64,000 bases of DNA from Glaciecola sp. 33A (GTDB taxonomy: Bacteria; Pseudomonadota; Gammaproteobacteria; Enterobacterales; Alteromonadaceae): positions 389,174 to 453,173 of the forward strand of contig NZ_PJAR01000024.1 of NCBI RefSeq assembly GCF_002836745.1, given 5' to 3'. The notes under the pieces were generated by a model that saw only the letters and a list, made by a program, of their open reading frames with translations, had not been told where the DNA came from and ran no database searches. A program made the position numbers and the translations under genes. Positions 9,130-17,987 of this stretch are shown here, piece by piece. Within the stretch, counting starts at the first letter, position 1. Each line of letters begins with the position of its first letter.

Positions 9130-9788
9130 TGAGAATATTGCTGGTTGAAGATGACTTGCCATTAGCGCGAGAGTTAAAGGCCTCACTGCATCACCAAGGT
9201 TATGCAGTTGATCATGTCGACAACGGCAAACATGCATTGCTATCTGCAGACGGTAAGACATCAGATTTAGTGATTCTAGATTTAGGCTTACCCGATATGG
9301 ACGGCTTAGATGTACTTAAACAATTAAAGCAAAATGCGGTGAATGTAAGCGTACTCATTTTAACGGCAAGAGACGGCGTAGAACATAAAGTCAAAGGCTT
9401 AGATTTAGGCGCTGATGATTACTTGGCCAAGCCTTTTTCCATTGAAGAGTTACTTGCTAGAATTAGGGTCATTGAGCGAAAGAAAGGGACTAACACAAGT
9501 TCAACTATTGCGGCAAAAGGGGTCGTGCTTGATGTTAGTACCAATGCTTTCACCCTTAATGAAGAGCGTATAAATTTGTCGCGAAGAGAATTTATGATTA
9601 TGCGGATACTGATGGAAAACCTCGATCGCATTCAATCTAAAGCATCTCTTGAAACAAAACTTTATGAATGGGGAGATGAAGTTAGTAGCAATACGATTGA
9701 AGTGCACGTTAGTAATTTGCGTAAAAAACTTCCTCAGGATTTTATTAAGACAATTCGTGGCGTTGGCTACGTGGTGAGAGCTAAGTAA
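9129..9788 (+). CDS. OmpR-family response regulator (QseB/PmrA-like)
   Basis: A 219-residue transcription factor with an N-terminal receiver domain and a C-terminal winged helix. The acidic pocket (EDD), the phospho-acceptor Asp in VILDLGLPDMDG, Thr in LTARD and Lys in LAKPFS are all present. The recognition region SSNTIEVHVSNLRKKL matches QseB/PmrA/BasR regulators, whose binding sites are CTTAA direct repeats. Such a box lies at 4780-4796 before the operon. The ATG overlaps the previous stop (TAATG) and the kinase follows without a gap. Confidence 0.93.
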   Translation: MRILLVEDDLPLARELKASLHHQGYAVDHVDNGKHALLSADGKTSDLVILDLGLPDMDGLDVLKQLKQNAVNVSVLILTARDGVEHKVKGLDLGADDYLAKPFSIEELLARIRVIERKKGTNTSSTIAAKGVVLDVSTNAFTLNEERINLSRREFMIMRILMENLDRIQSKASLETKLYEWGDEVSSNTIEVHVSNLRKKLPQDFIKTIRGVGYVVRAK

Positions 9789-11123
9789 TTGTCTATTCAG
9801 TCGCAGCTTATAAAACTAATCATATCATTAGTGACAATAGCTACTTTTATTGCGGCAATGCACGGTTATCGCAACACCCAAGAACAGCTTAATACAATTT
9901 TGGATGATGAGCTTCAAACATTGGCAAGCTTTATTCTAAATAGTCAATATAAAGACAAGGTTCAAGCGGCTAGCAAAAAGTTGAATGACCCTAAGCAGGC
10001 GTTAAGCAATAAGAAAATATATCAAGTGTTTAGTAATAGCGGCGAGCTATTGGCAAGTTCAAAGGACGCCCCTTCAGAAGCTATGTCAGAGAAAAATGGT
10101 TTTTCCGAGGAAGCCTTTGCAGGTCTTAGATGGCGGACATATAAGTTAGCAAACCAACGTGTTTCTGTAATAGTGGCGCAATCTGATAGCTACAGGCGAA
10201 ATGTTACCGAACGAATTCTATTAGCAACCTTAGTACCCGTTGTCTTCTCAATTCCCTTAATTGGTCTACTTGTATTCTATATTATTCGTAAAAGCTTGAG
10301 TCCTCTGCGCTACCTATCTTCCGAACTAACTAACAAACATAGCGAAGATTTGACTGGGGTGTTTATCGAGGCACCTAGTAAAGAACTTGTTCCTGTCGTT
10401 AACCGTCTAAATGAACTGTTTAATCGGCTAGCTTCTTCCTTTGAGTTAGAAAAACAGCTATCGGCAAATGCGGCGCACGAGCTTCGCACCCCTATAAGTG
10501 TATTGGCAATTGCCGCCAATAACTTACTCGAAGACTTTAAGCAAAACACATTAACTCAGACACATTTTGAAGATCTTAGCCAAAATGTAGAAAGAATGGC
10601 GCAAGTCATTGAACAAATCATTGGTTTATTTAGATTTACGTCAGACAGCATAGACGCAAAAAAGAGCATTGTAGATATAGAAAAAATCTTACAAGAAGTC
10701 ATTTCTAATAATTATTTGAGTATTGAAAAAGAAAAACAAACGATAGAACTTAATACCAGGGAAGTGAAAGTATTTGCTTCTGAATTTGCACTTTATGTTT
10801 TGTTTGAAAATTTGATAAGAAATGCTATTAAGTATGGCGGAAAAGAAAGTCACATCAGAATAGACGTGTTCGAACATCCCTCGCACATAGAAGTTAATGT
10901 TCAAGATTCGGGTCAAGGTTTGTCTAGTCAAGATATGCAGAAATTGACCAGCCGCTTTTTTAGAGCCTCGAATCAAACCAACATCAAAGGCTCTGGTCTT
11001 GGCTTGGCAATATCTAAGCATATTATTAACTTGCATCAAGGAACACTAAGTTTCCAAAACGCTCCATTAGGTGGGCTTTTGGTAAAAGTTGAAATACCAA
11101 AAGGAAACACTAATGCGAGTTAG
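9789..11123 (+). CDS. Sensor histidine kinase (QseC/PmrB-like)
   Basis: A 444-residue membrane kinase. It has an N-terminal helix, a periplasmic sensor of about 110 residues, a second helix near residues 140-165, a HAMP-like linker, the H-box AAHELRTPIS near residue 235, the N-box NLIRNAIKYGG, and glycine boxes DSGQGLS and GSGLGLA. It starts with TTG directly after the regulator's stop codon. The sensor has no recognisable ligand-binding motif. The signal could be a metal or the operon's own product, which is speculation. The gene overlaps the next start by 11 bases. Confidence 0.9.
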   Translation: MSIQSQLIKLIISLVTIATFIAAMHGYRNTQEQLNTILDDELQTLASFILNSQYKDKVQAASKKLNDPKQALSNKKIYQVFSNSGELLASSKDAPSEAMSEKNGFSEEAFAGLRWRTYKLANQRVSVIVAQSDSYRRNVTERILLATLVPVVFSIPLIGLLVFYIIRKSLSPLRYLSSELTNKHSEDLTGVFIEAPSKELVPVVNRLNELFNRLASSFELEKQLSANAAHELRTPISVLAIAANNLLEDFKQNTLTQTHFEDLSQNVERMAQVIEQIIGLFRFTSDSIDAKKSIVDIEKILQEVISNNYLSIEKEKQTIELNTREVKVFASEFALYVLFENLIRNAIKYGGKESHIRIDVFEHPSHIEVNVQDSGQGLSSQDMQKLTSRFFRASNQTNIKGSGLGLAISKHIINLHQGTLSFQNAPLGGLLVKVEIPKGNTNAS

Positions 11124-11457
11124 TGTTTGTGCCTTTTTATTAATCACTAGTCTTTTTAGCTACGCTGAAGAAAAGAAATATGTAATTGAGCTCAAAAATA
11201 ACACCTTTGCACCCCAAGTTCTGGTGGTGCCTGCGCATAAGAAAATAAAAGTAAACATTACCAACTTAGATGCCGAACCAGAAGAATTCGACAGTTTTGA
11301 TTTGAATAGAGAAAAAGTACTCTTTCCGCATAAATCAGCCACTATTTACATAGGCCCTTTAGCGCCTGGTGAATATATCTATTTTGGTGAGTTTCATCCA
11401 AATTTAGCCAAAGGTAAAATAGTTGCGATAACAGAGGAAAGCAAAAATGCTAACTAA
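11113..11457 (+). CDS. Periplasmic cupredoxin-like protein
   Basis: A 114-residue protein with a signal peptide (cleaved near SYA-EE) and a cupredoxin domain of the type paired with FTR1 permeases. Family features are NNTFAPQVLVVPAH, the LDAEPEEFDSFDL turn and LAPGEYIYFGEFHP near the end. The Cys and Met ligands of blue copper proteins are absent. Conserved Glu, His83 in FPHKSA and the EFH motif could bind a metal instead. ATG at 11113 follows AAGGAAA inside the kinase gene. The next gene is the FTR1-like membrane protein, the usual partner. Confidence 0.82.
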   Translation: MRVSVCAFLLITSLFSYAEEKKYVIELKNNTFAPQVLVVPAHKKIKVNITNLDAEPEEFDSFDLNREKVLFPHKSATIYIGPLAPGEYIYFGEFHPNLAKGKIVAITEESKNAN

Positions 11458-12211
11458 TACTGTTGTGCTTTTTTTGCGAGATCTTTTGCCAATGTTTATC
11501 ATGTTTGCCTATCTATCGGTCATTCATAAGCATTTTTATCGGCAAACTAGCCGGCGAACATCTATGATCACCTTGTCTTTATTGTTAAGTGTTTTAATAC
11601 TTTTCTTCTATGAAAGTATTAGTGATTTGCTTGAAGGCACTGGTATTGAGTGGTTAAAAATAGTATTCGTTTCATTTGCCTTTATCTGCTTTTTGCTGAC
11701 GCATACCAAAGGCATGAACTTCGCTAAATATTATTTACTCTCAATAGCTTCGCTATTGCTGCTTATTGTTCATTTAAATTCGTTTTTACTCTATTTTACA
11801 ATCTATTTTGCTAACACCGTTTTAATTTTTGAACTCCTTATTGGCTGTGCAATAGGAATAGGAATATGTGTCAGCTTCTATTTTCTTTTTAGTTTTTTCA
11901 TTCAAGAATTGTGGCTGTCAAAATATAATTTTGTGGTCTTATTTTTATGGAGTTTATTTGTGGCTAACCAGCTTAGCTTGGTCACCAACTTCTTACATCA
12001 AATTGATATTATTGCTTTTGGGACGGAACGTTTAGTCGATCTTAGCGGATGGATTAATGAAAATTCTGAGTACGGTTTTATCGTAAAGGCGTTAACAGGT
12101 TTTGATGTTACACCAAGTGTCTTTTACAGTCTTTTAATTGGGACCAGTTTTACACTCATGTTTAGCTTATCAATGTACAACAAGCAAGCACTATTGGAGG
12201 ATTATCGATGA
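11447..12211 (+). CDS. FTR1-like multi-spanning membrane protein lacking the REXXE motifs
   Basis: A 254-residue protein with about seven hydrophobic helices. It aligns by eye with FTR1/EfeU iron permeases: VVLFLRDLLPMF takes the place of the first REGLE helix, and YGFIVKALTGFDVTPSV matches the conserved C-terminal loop. Both REXXE iron-binding motifs are lost. The first reads RDLLP, and the second helix has no Arg or Glu pair. It therefore may not move ferric iron by the known mechanism. It overlaps the cupredoxin by 11 bases and the next gene by 4 bases. Gene order supports the family assignment. Confidence 0.7.
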   Translation: MLTNTVVLFLRDLLPMFIMFAYLSVIHKHFYRQTSRRTSMITLSLLLSVLILFFYESISDLLEGTGIEWLKIVFVSFAFICFLLTHTKGMNFAKYYLLSIASLLLLIVHLNSFLLYFTIYFANTVLIFELLIGCAIGIGICVSFYFLFSFFIQELWLSKYNFVVLFLWSLFVANQLSLVTNFLHQIDIIAFGTERLVDLSGWINENSEYGFIVKALTGFDVTPSVFYSLLIGTSFTLMFSLSMYNKQALLEDYR

Positions 12212-12918
12212 AAATTAAGGTTAACAACATTCTCGCTTCTTTGATGTTTCTGAGCTTGTGTTCAGCGCCTGCGATGGCAGACGGCATAGTGGTAGACAAA
12301 GTCTATCACCCATACGTAATTGCCAATGAGCGTGCGGTTGAATGGCGATTACTTTCTAGTCAAACCGATGAGTTTAACCGTTTGGCGCAACGAATAGGCG
12401 CAGGCTACTCAATTACTGAGAATGTAGCCATAGAAGCTTATATTATTGGTGAACGTGACCTTGACCACAACTTTGGCGTGAGCGCATTTGAAATTGAAGC
12501 TAGGTGGATGATTACAGAGCAAGGTCAGTATTGGGCGGATTGGGGCGCTGTATTTGAAGTAGAGCGAAACACACTGGCGAACAGCTATGAAACCAGTATA
12601 GGTATCATTACTGAAAAAGAATTCGATAAAACGAGCCTTACCCTCAATTTATTTCTTATCTATGAAAAAGGCGCAAATATAGCCGCCGAATTTGAAACCG
12701 AATTTAGAGCAAAATACCGATATAGATTTATGGCAGAAATACAACCCGCGTTGGAACTATACGTGGGGGAAGATTATTTTGGTATGGGTCCGGCCATTAT
12801 GGGTGTCCACCGATTTAAAGGACAAGTACAAATAAAGTGGGAAGCAGGCTTTATCACTGAGCTTTCAAATAGCGGCAAAGATCACAGTTTCAGAATGTCG
12901 CTAGAATATGAATTTTAA
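12208..12918 (+). CDS. Predicted outer-membrane beta-barrel protein, last gene of the operon
   Basis: A 236-residue protein with a signal peptide cleaved after AMA-DG. The mature part is made of alternating strands (for example IGAGYSITENVAIEAYIIG and FEIEARWMITEQGQYWADWG) and ends with an aromatic residue, RMSLEYEF, the classical outer-membrane assembly signal. A porin-like or surface role in metal or product traffic is inferred from the cupredoxin and FTR1-like neighbours. Its start overlaps the preceding gene by four bases. No specific family is recognised. Confidence 0.7.
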   Translation: MKIKVNNILASLMFLSLCSAPAMADGIVVDKVYHPYVIANERAVEWRLLSSQTDEFNRLAQRIGAGYSITENVAIEAYIIGERDLDHNFGVSAFEIEARWMITEQGQYWADWGAVFEVERNTLANSYETSIGIITEKEFDKTSLTLNLFLIYEKGANIAAEFETEFRAKYRYRFMAEIQPALELYVGEDYFGMGPAIMGVHRFKGQVQIKWEAGFITELSNSGKDHSFRMSLEYEF

Positions 12919-13263
12919 TATATTGTTAATTGGCTGAGCGATTTTCTTTTGCATCATTATCAGTAAACTTAATAAAGCTATCAATAAATAATTAGCCTAA
13001 GTTTTTGGCTTTTCCTTCCCATTGCGCTGCACTTGAGTATGTTTTACGAGGGTCACAAAATGTGATTGTCGACACCCTATAATGCTTTAGGGAAAGCAAG
13101 ATCAAAATAGGGAAGTATTTCACATTCAGAACTTCTATCTTATTGGCACTAGTATAACCAACTAACATCTTGTGAGCACCAGAAACCTAGCCATTAGACG
13201 GACAGAATAAGCAATTAACCCAGTAGTATGTGTAAATTATGCAGTTAGAGCTTATTTCATGGT
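12919..13263. other. Intergenic region after the di-iron oxidase operon
   Basis: A spacer between converging genes. No gene or strong terminator is seen. There is a TATAAT at 13078-13083 without a good -35 partner, and a weak AGGGT/ACCCT inverted repeat near 13049-13078. Confidence 0.4.
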
Positions 13264-14277
13264 TTAGGAAACCGCCACGACTAACCAGTCTTTAAGTTCC
13301 TGTAACTCAGCCTGGTGGTCGGGAAATGCTGCAATGAGTGAATCTACGGACTCTGCGACGGCATCAGGCCGATAGGCAACGCCAACCAGTTGCTCCGCAA
13401 GCTGTTCAATTGGGTCTGGAAACAAGCTGTCAGTAAAGGTTTGCGCTGCGATAATGTGGGCGTTTTGTAAATCCAAATGCAGTTCCACACCTCCCCATTG
13501 AAAGCGTTCGTCTAGGGTGTGGGTAAATTGAGGCGACTTACCATAGTTCCAGTCCCAACTTTGTTGCTGAGCGAATTTTTCAACAAATCCCGGTAGATCT
13601 GGTAATGCGTCAGGAGAAATTATTTCTATGCCCGACGTCTCGCCAAAGTAGTCACAAAAAGATGTAATAATCGCGTCACACACCAGTTTATGATTAATCT
13701 CTGGGTACACACTATTTAGATTAGTGACCCGCGAACGTACCGATGTGATGCCTTTAGATTGAAGCTTTTTCTGATCTGGATTTAGATAATTGGCTAGGCG
13801 ACTTAAATCTGCATGCAATAACAAGGTGCCATGGTGAAAACCGCGATCCTTGGTCTCTTTATAGGCAGAACCTGAGAACTTACGCATGTTCTCACCTTCG
13901 CCCACAACGAGGTCATTACGGCCATTCGCATAGCCTTCAATACCTAGCTTCTTCAGACCTTGTAACACAATGTCTGTTGACACTGTTTTACTGTATTCTG
14001 GCTTTCCCGCCATAAAAGTAAAGTTGGTATTACCTAAATCATGAAAAACCGCACCACCACCACTTTGGCGACGAGCAAGATGAATATGATCTTGCTCCAT
14101 CGTGTTAATGTTGCATTCCTTCCAAGGGTTTTGTGACCGACCAATCACCACTGTATTTTGATTACGCCATAAAAACAGCACTCGCTGGTCAGACGCCATA
14201 GATCGAAAAATGCAATCCTCCACCGCAAGGTTAAAATGAGGGTCGTTAGAGTTTGAGAGTAAAATTCGGCTAGCCAT
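13264..14277 (-). CDS. lplA: Lipoate-protein ligase A
   Basis: A 337-residue enzyme, about the length of E. coli LplA. It activates lipoate with ATP and attaches it to lysines of 2-oxoacid dehydrogenase and glycine-cleavage proteins. The start [22 protein letters not shown] matches the family N-terminus, and the lipoate-binding loop [18 protein letters not shown] is intact. [20 protein letters not shown] is also characteristic. ATG at 14277 has AAGGA upstream; in-frame codons further up lack homology. It stands alone, so lipoate salvage is probably expressed independently. Confidence 0.95.
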   Translation of the reverse strand: MASRILLSNSNDPHFNLAVEDCIFRSMASDQRVLFLWRNQNTVVIGRSQNPWKECNINTMEQDHIHLARRQSGGGAVFHDLGNTNFTFMAGKPEYSKTVSTDIVLQGLKKLGIEGYANGRNDLVVGEGENMRKFSGSAYKETKDRGFHHGTLLLHADLSRLANYLNPDQKKLQSKGITSVRSRVTNLNSVYPEINHKLVCDAIITSFCDYFGETSGIEIISPDALPDLPGFVEKFAQQQSWDWNYGKSPQFTHTLDERFQWGGVELHLDLQNAHIIAAQTFTDSLFPDPIEQLAEQLVGVAYRPDAVAESVDSLIAAFPDHQAELQELKDWLVVAVS

Positions 14278-14545
14278 GGAACGTCCTTTTTGAAATAACA
14301 GTAAATCTTCAATCACTAATGTTAATAATATCTGTTCTCACATACAACGCATAAATTCTACCTGCTGTGCTCCTTTGTGCAACATAACTCAACTCGTTTC
14401 AAAAACGAGTATGAAGAAAACCACATACATCAGTTAGACATATTGTTAGCGATTACCCATCATTCAGCAGCTTTCATTAAGCGATCATTTTGTCTTTTGT
14501 TTATGGCTGGCAAGTTGGTCAACGCAAGACATTTGGACCAATACA

Positions 14546-16645
14546 TTAAGTACCAAAGCGAATTCTTACACCCGCATTAACAATAAAGCCGTCGTTGCGT
14601 GACCAAATATCGGTCGTCCACTGCCCATCGGGTGCGCGGATTGGCAACACTAGCGAGTCTTCTTTGGTCTGGCGGATATTGAGCAAGTTCTCGGCGTTAA
14701 TAAACCAGCTGAATTTGCCGCTCGTAATTTCGCCCATTAGTCCGAGATGCCAATAAGGCGAACTCTGAGCTCGGAAAGGATTACCGTCCAAACGCTGTAC
14801 ACCTGTGTAATAAGCTTCAAAACCAATCCTAAATTTGCCGTGCTGCTCCTTCATAGCAACAAAGCCGGCTGAATGTTGCGGAGTAAGCGCAATGCGCTGA
14901 CGGCTTACACTGGTTTGGTCAAATTCAGTTGCATCTAAATATAGATAACTGGCGGTGAGTTTATAGTCTTGCCACTTATAGCGCAGCAGTAACTCTGCGC
15001 CATAAATACGCGATTTGCCCGCTGCATTGAGCAAACGAACTCGGTCGAGCGGCCCGCCGCTTAGAGAAGCCAAAGCGGCTAACTCAGTTACGCCATCAAC
15101 GCTTGAAGTAAAGAAGGTAAGGTTAGTGTCAAGTTTGTTGTATTGGTATCCAATGTCCAAAGAAGACGTGATAGCGGTTTCTTCTCTTATGTCGTTTAGC
15201 GGCTCGAGACGCGACAGACCCGCTGCTTCAATCTCCTCTACAAAGGGTGTCGGCGCAAAATAGCCGCGCCCATAAGATGCCCGAATAGTCCAATCATCAG
15301 GGCGATAGAGCATTGATATGCGAGGACTAAACTGCGATCCAAACTCGCTATGATCATCTAAGCGTGCACTGATTGAGGTCGAAATTTGTTCTGTGAACTC
15401 ATAGTCAGCTTGCGCAAATATACCCGGCACCTCGTATGAATAATTGAAGCTAGGAAAATCTTCAGACTCAAAACTATCTGACTGCATGGCTAAACCAATC
15501 ACCCATTTTGAGCTGAGCGTATAACCTGACAATGTGCTCTCCAGGAGATAACTCTCATGACGGTCGTCGTCGAATACGTCGCCAAACTGTTTGTTATGAC
15601 TCTGCACCATGACAGAACCCCGTGCGTTCCAGCTTAATACATCTCCTAAGGGGCCATTAGCAATTAGGCCAGCATCAAAGCGTTCGCTGTCTTGATTTTG
15701 CACAAAAGTGTTGCCGTCTGGCACAGTTTGCCCCTTTCTTGTGCCGCCTTCGCGTTTTTCTGTCATAAAGCCAGCTGTTGCGTATAAGCTAGCACCGTTT
15801 TCACCATCCCAGAACAAGCGTGGCCGAGCAGTGAAACGTTCATACCCTGCCATGTCGATCCAGCCATCGTCGTCGAGGTCTTGTTTCGCCTGATGATGGG
15901 CGCCAGCGGTAAACGATGCGCCAAAAGAATCACTAATAGGCGCAGCTAAATAGGTAGTTATGTCTTGTCCATCGCGCGAAGTTGCATTCAACAGTACTTC
16001 GCCTTCGGGCTTCTGGGTGGGCCGGCGCGAAATTAGATTGATCACGCCACCCATGGCAGAGCCGCCATATAGTGAAGAGGCCGAGCCCTTGATTATCTCA
16101 ACACGGGACAAGTCAGTTGGCGGGATTTGCAGTAGACCAATGGAGGAAGCTTGACCACCATAAAGGGCTAAGCCATCGTTAAGTAACTGAGTGTAGCGAC
16201 CATAAAGACCTTGTAAGCGAATGTTCGCACTGCCCAGAGCAGGAGAAGTGGTTTGTACTCGCACACCGCCTGTTTCAGCTACCAACATGGAGATGTTACC
16301 GGGCCGCATAATGGCTTTCTCTTGAAGCTCTTCGCTGTTGATAACTTCTACTCGAATAGGCTCACTGTTTATCGACCGACCCGAACGAGTGGATGTAACG
16401 AGAATAGATTCAACCTCCTCATGATTGTCATCGTGATGCATATGTTCATCCTGAGGTTTGGTATCACTATTCAGATGTTTATGCTCGTGTTCACCAAAAG
16501 ACCTGTCGCTTATCGTCAATTTCTCTGGTGAAGATGAGTTAGCGTTTGTCTCGGTTTCGCTCTGATGGGCTTGCAATTTAAAAGTGAAAATATTGACGGC
16601 AACAATGAATAAAACAAATTGTTTGCAGAAGTGAAAAGCGCTCAT
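14546..16645 (-). CDS. TonB-dependent outer-membrane receptor with His-rich N-terminus
   Basis: A receptor of about 700 residues. It has a signal peptide, then a stretch rich in His, Asp and Glu (HEHKH, then HMHHDDNHEE) before the plug domain that starts at IRVEVINSEELQEK. Plug motifs GSANIRLQGLYGRYTQLLNDG and IEIIKG-like VEIIKGSASSLYGGSAMGG are typical. The barrel ends with the aromatic-poor FGT. The His-rich segment suggests zinc, copper or nickel capture, as in ZnuD-like receptors. The ATG at 16645 gives better spacing to AGGA than the in-frame ATG at 16654. It is divergent from a ZntR-like regulator. Confidence 0.88.
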   Translation of the reverse strand: MSAFHFCKQFVLFIVAVNIFTFKLQAHQSETETNANSSSPEKLTISDRSFGEHEHKHLNSDTKPQDEHMHHDDNHEEVESILVTSTRSGRSINSEPIRVEVINSEELQEKAIMRPGNISMLVAETGGVRVQTTSPALGSANIRLQGLYGRYTQLLNDGLALYGGQASSIGLLQIPPTDLSRVEIIKGSASSLYGGSAMGGVINLISRRPTQKPEGEVLLNATSRDGQDITTYLAAPISDSFGASFTAGAHHQAKQDLDDDGWIDMAGYERFTARPRLFWDGENGASLYATAGFMTEKREGGTRKGQTVPDGNTFVQNQDSERFDAGLIANGPLGDVLSWNARGSVMVQSHNKQFGDVFDDDRHESYLLESTLSGYTLSSKWVIGLAMQSDSFESEDFPSFNYSYEVPGIFAQADYEFTEQISTSISARLDDHSEFGSQFSPRISMLYRPDDWTIRASYGRGYFAPTPFVEEIEAAGLSRLEPLNDIREETAITSSLDIGYQYNKLDTNLTFFTSSVDGVTELAALASLSGGPLDRVRLLNAAGKSRIYGAELLLRYKWQDYKLTASYLYLDATEFDQTSVSRQRIALTPQHSAGFVAMKEQHGKFRIGFEAYYTGVQRLDGNPFRAQSSPYWHLGLMGEITSGKFSWFINAENLLNIRQTKEDSLVLPIRAPDGQWTTDIWSRNDGFIVNAGVRIRFGT

Positions 16646-16835
16646 GGTGATCATATTCCTTAATGCTAGAGAGGTCGTAATGGGTAATTGCTTTTTTGTA
16701 AGCGCTATTTTTTTGGTTTATTTATAAAAAACTCTATCGCCAAACTACAATATACGCGAGTGCATAGTAGTCGGTTTCTTATTTATTCCAACATGGGTTC
16801 TGGTTACTTTGATATTAATTGGATGTAGAATAAAG

Positions 16836-16852
16836 CTTCCAGTAACAGGAAT
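16836..16852 (+). promoter_or_regulatory. Candidate MerR-family operator
   Basis: CTTCC-AGTAACA-GGAAT is a short dyad of the type bound by MerR-family metal regulators. It lies just before the regulator's start codon, in the divergent region it shares with the TonB receptor. The placement of promoter elements is not clear, so this is tentative. Confidence 0.35.
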
Positions 16853-16863
16853 GTCAAGAAAAA

Positions 16864-17253
16864 ATGCAAATAAAAAAATTAGCCAGTTTTACTGGGGTAA
16901 GCGCTAAAACCATTCGCTACTACGAAGACATTGGTCTATTGCCAAAGGCGAAACGTGGTGATAACGATTACAGGTATTATGATGAAGAAGATGTCTCATT
17001 GTTAAAATTCATTCGTCGTTGTAAAGAGTTACGTATCCCATTGGCTGATATAAAGCGACTAGTTGTGGTGCAGCGCAGTGGTAACGGTCCGTGCAAGCAA
17101 GTTGATGCAATAATTTTTCAACAACTTGAGAAAATACGCATTGCCCAATATGAATTGCACCAGCTAGAGCAAAACTTAAAAACACTGGCGAATTGTTGTA
17201 AAAATGAGCGTATTAAAGATTGCGAAATACTGAAGCATTTGCGGTCGAATTAA
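16864..17253 (+). CDS. MerR-family metal-responsive regulator (ZntR/CadR/PbrR-like)
   Basis: A 129-residue activator with the N-terminal MerR helix-turn-helix (KLASFTGVSAKTIRYYEDIGLL), a long dimer helix and a C-terminal metal loop. Cysteines lie where ZntR and relatives have them: one in GPCKQV at the start of the dimer helix, then NCC and DC in the terminal loop. ZntR's loop histidine is missing, so Zn, Cd or Pb cannot be separated. It is divergent from the His-rich TonB receptor, its probable target, although export genes are the more usual targets of this group. Confidence 0.88.
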   Translation: MQIKKLASFTGVSAKTIRYYEDIGLLPKAKRGDNDYRYYDEEDVSLLKFIRRCKELRIPLADIKRLVVVQRSGNGPCKQVDAIIFQQLEKIRIAQYELHQLEQNLKTLANCCKNERIKDCEILKHLRSN

Positions 17254-17437
17254 CAATTAGTTAAATATTGAGCATCCCCTTTAGTGTGATTATGAAACGG
17301 GATATAGCGCGGCAAGTTAATCTTATTTCACACAATCTGGACGCCAGTCTGTTAAGAGACACTACACTTATCAATCGGTAATCGAGAAGTGCATTTGACA
17401 CACTATCAATTGCAATTAGTCGTTAATGTTTATATCA

Positions 17438-17453
17438 TTCAGTTTGAACTGAA
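17438..17453. promoter_or_regulatory. Palindromic operator candidate before the GbsR-type regulator
   Basis: TTCAGTT-TG-AACTGAA, with 7-base arms, lies 37 bases before the regulator gene and its RND pump operon. MarR/GbsR regulators bind sites of this size, so autorepression is likely. Confidence 0.55.
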
Positions 17454-17490
17454 CAACATAAACATTGATTGTAAGCACGAGTAAAATAAA

Positions 17491-17940
17491 TTGAAATTAG
17501 AAAAAACTGAACAAGCCATTGAAGAATTTATCGAACGACTTGGGCTAATTAGTCAAGCTGAGGGCATGCCTCGCATATCCGGCAGGATACTCGGTGTATT
17601 AGTCTTGTTTGATGCGCCTTTTAGCTTTTCTCAACTGAGCGAAAAACTGCAAGTTAGCCGCGCTAGTGTAAGCACCAATACGCGCTTACTAGAGACCCTC
17701 GCCATAATAGAGCGCACCACCAAACCGGGTGAAAGACAAAACTATTTTCGCTTACGCAAAAACCCTTACGTCAGCCTAATGCGAGGAATACAAACCCGCA
17801 TGCTATACGCTCAAGAAGTAGTAGAAGAAGCAAGAGAGCAACTACCTGAACAATGGAGTGGTGCACAAAAACGCTTGCAAGAGCTTGAACAATTTTACAA
17901 AGATTTTTATCAGGCTTCTTTAGCTATCACCAACAAGTAA
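17491..17940 (+). CDS. GbsR/MarR-family transcriptional regulator of the RND operon
   Basis: A 149-residue winged-helix regulator. The motif EGMPRISGRILGVLVLF and the recognition helix SRASVSTNTRLLETL match the GbsR group of MarR-like proteins. A wing with KPGERQNYFRL follows, then a C-terminal coiled dimer helix. It starts with TTG at 17491; no ATG in frame would keep the N-terminal helix. It is followed after 47 bases by the membrane-fusion and pump genes, so it is probably their local repressor. A palindrome lies directly upstream. Confidence 0.85.
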   Translation: MKLEKTEQAIEEFIERLGLISQAEGMPRISGRILGVLVLFDAPFSFSQLSEKLQVSRASVSTNTRLLETLAIIERTTKPGERQNYFRLRKNPYVSLMRGIQTRMLYAQEVVEEAREQLPEQWSGAQKRLQELEQFYKDFYQASLAITNK

Positions 17941-17987
17941 TTTGCTAAGCATAAAGCGAACTTTCTAATTTTCGGAATCCCTTAATA

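Noticed and set aside
14377-14580. A 67-codon plus-strand frame between lplA and the TonB receptor gene
   Set aside because: No recognisable domain, no good ribosome site, and its end runs antisense into the receptor gene.
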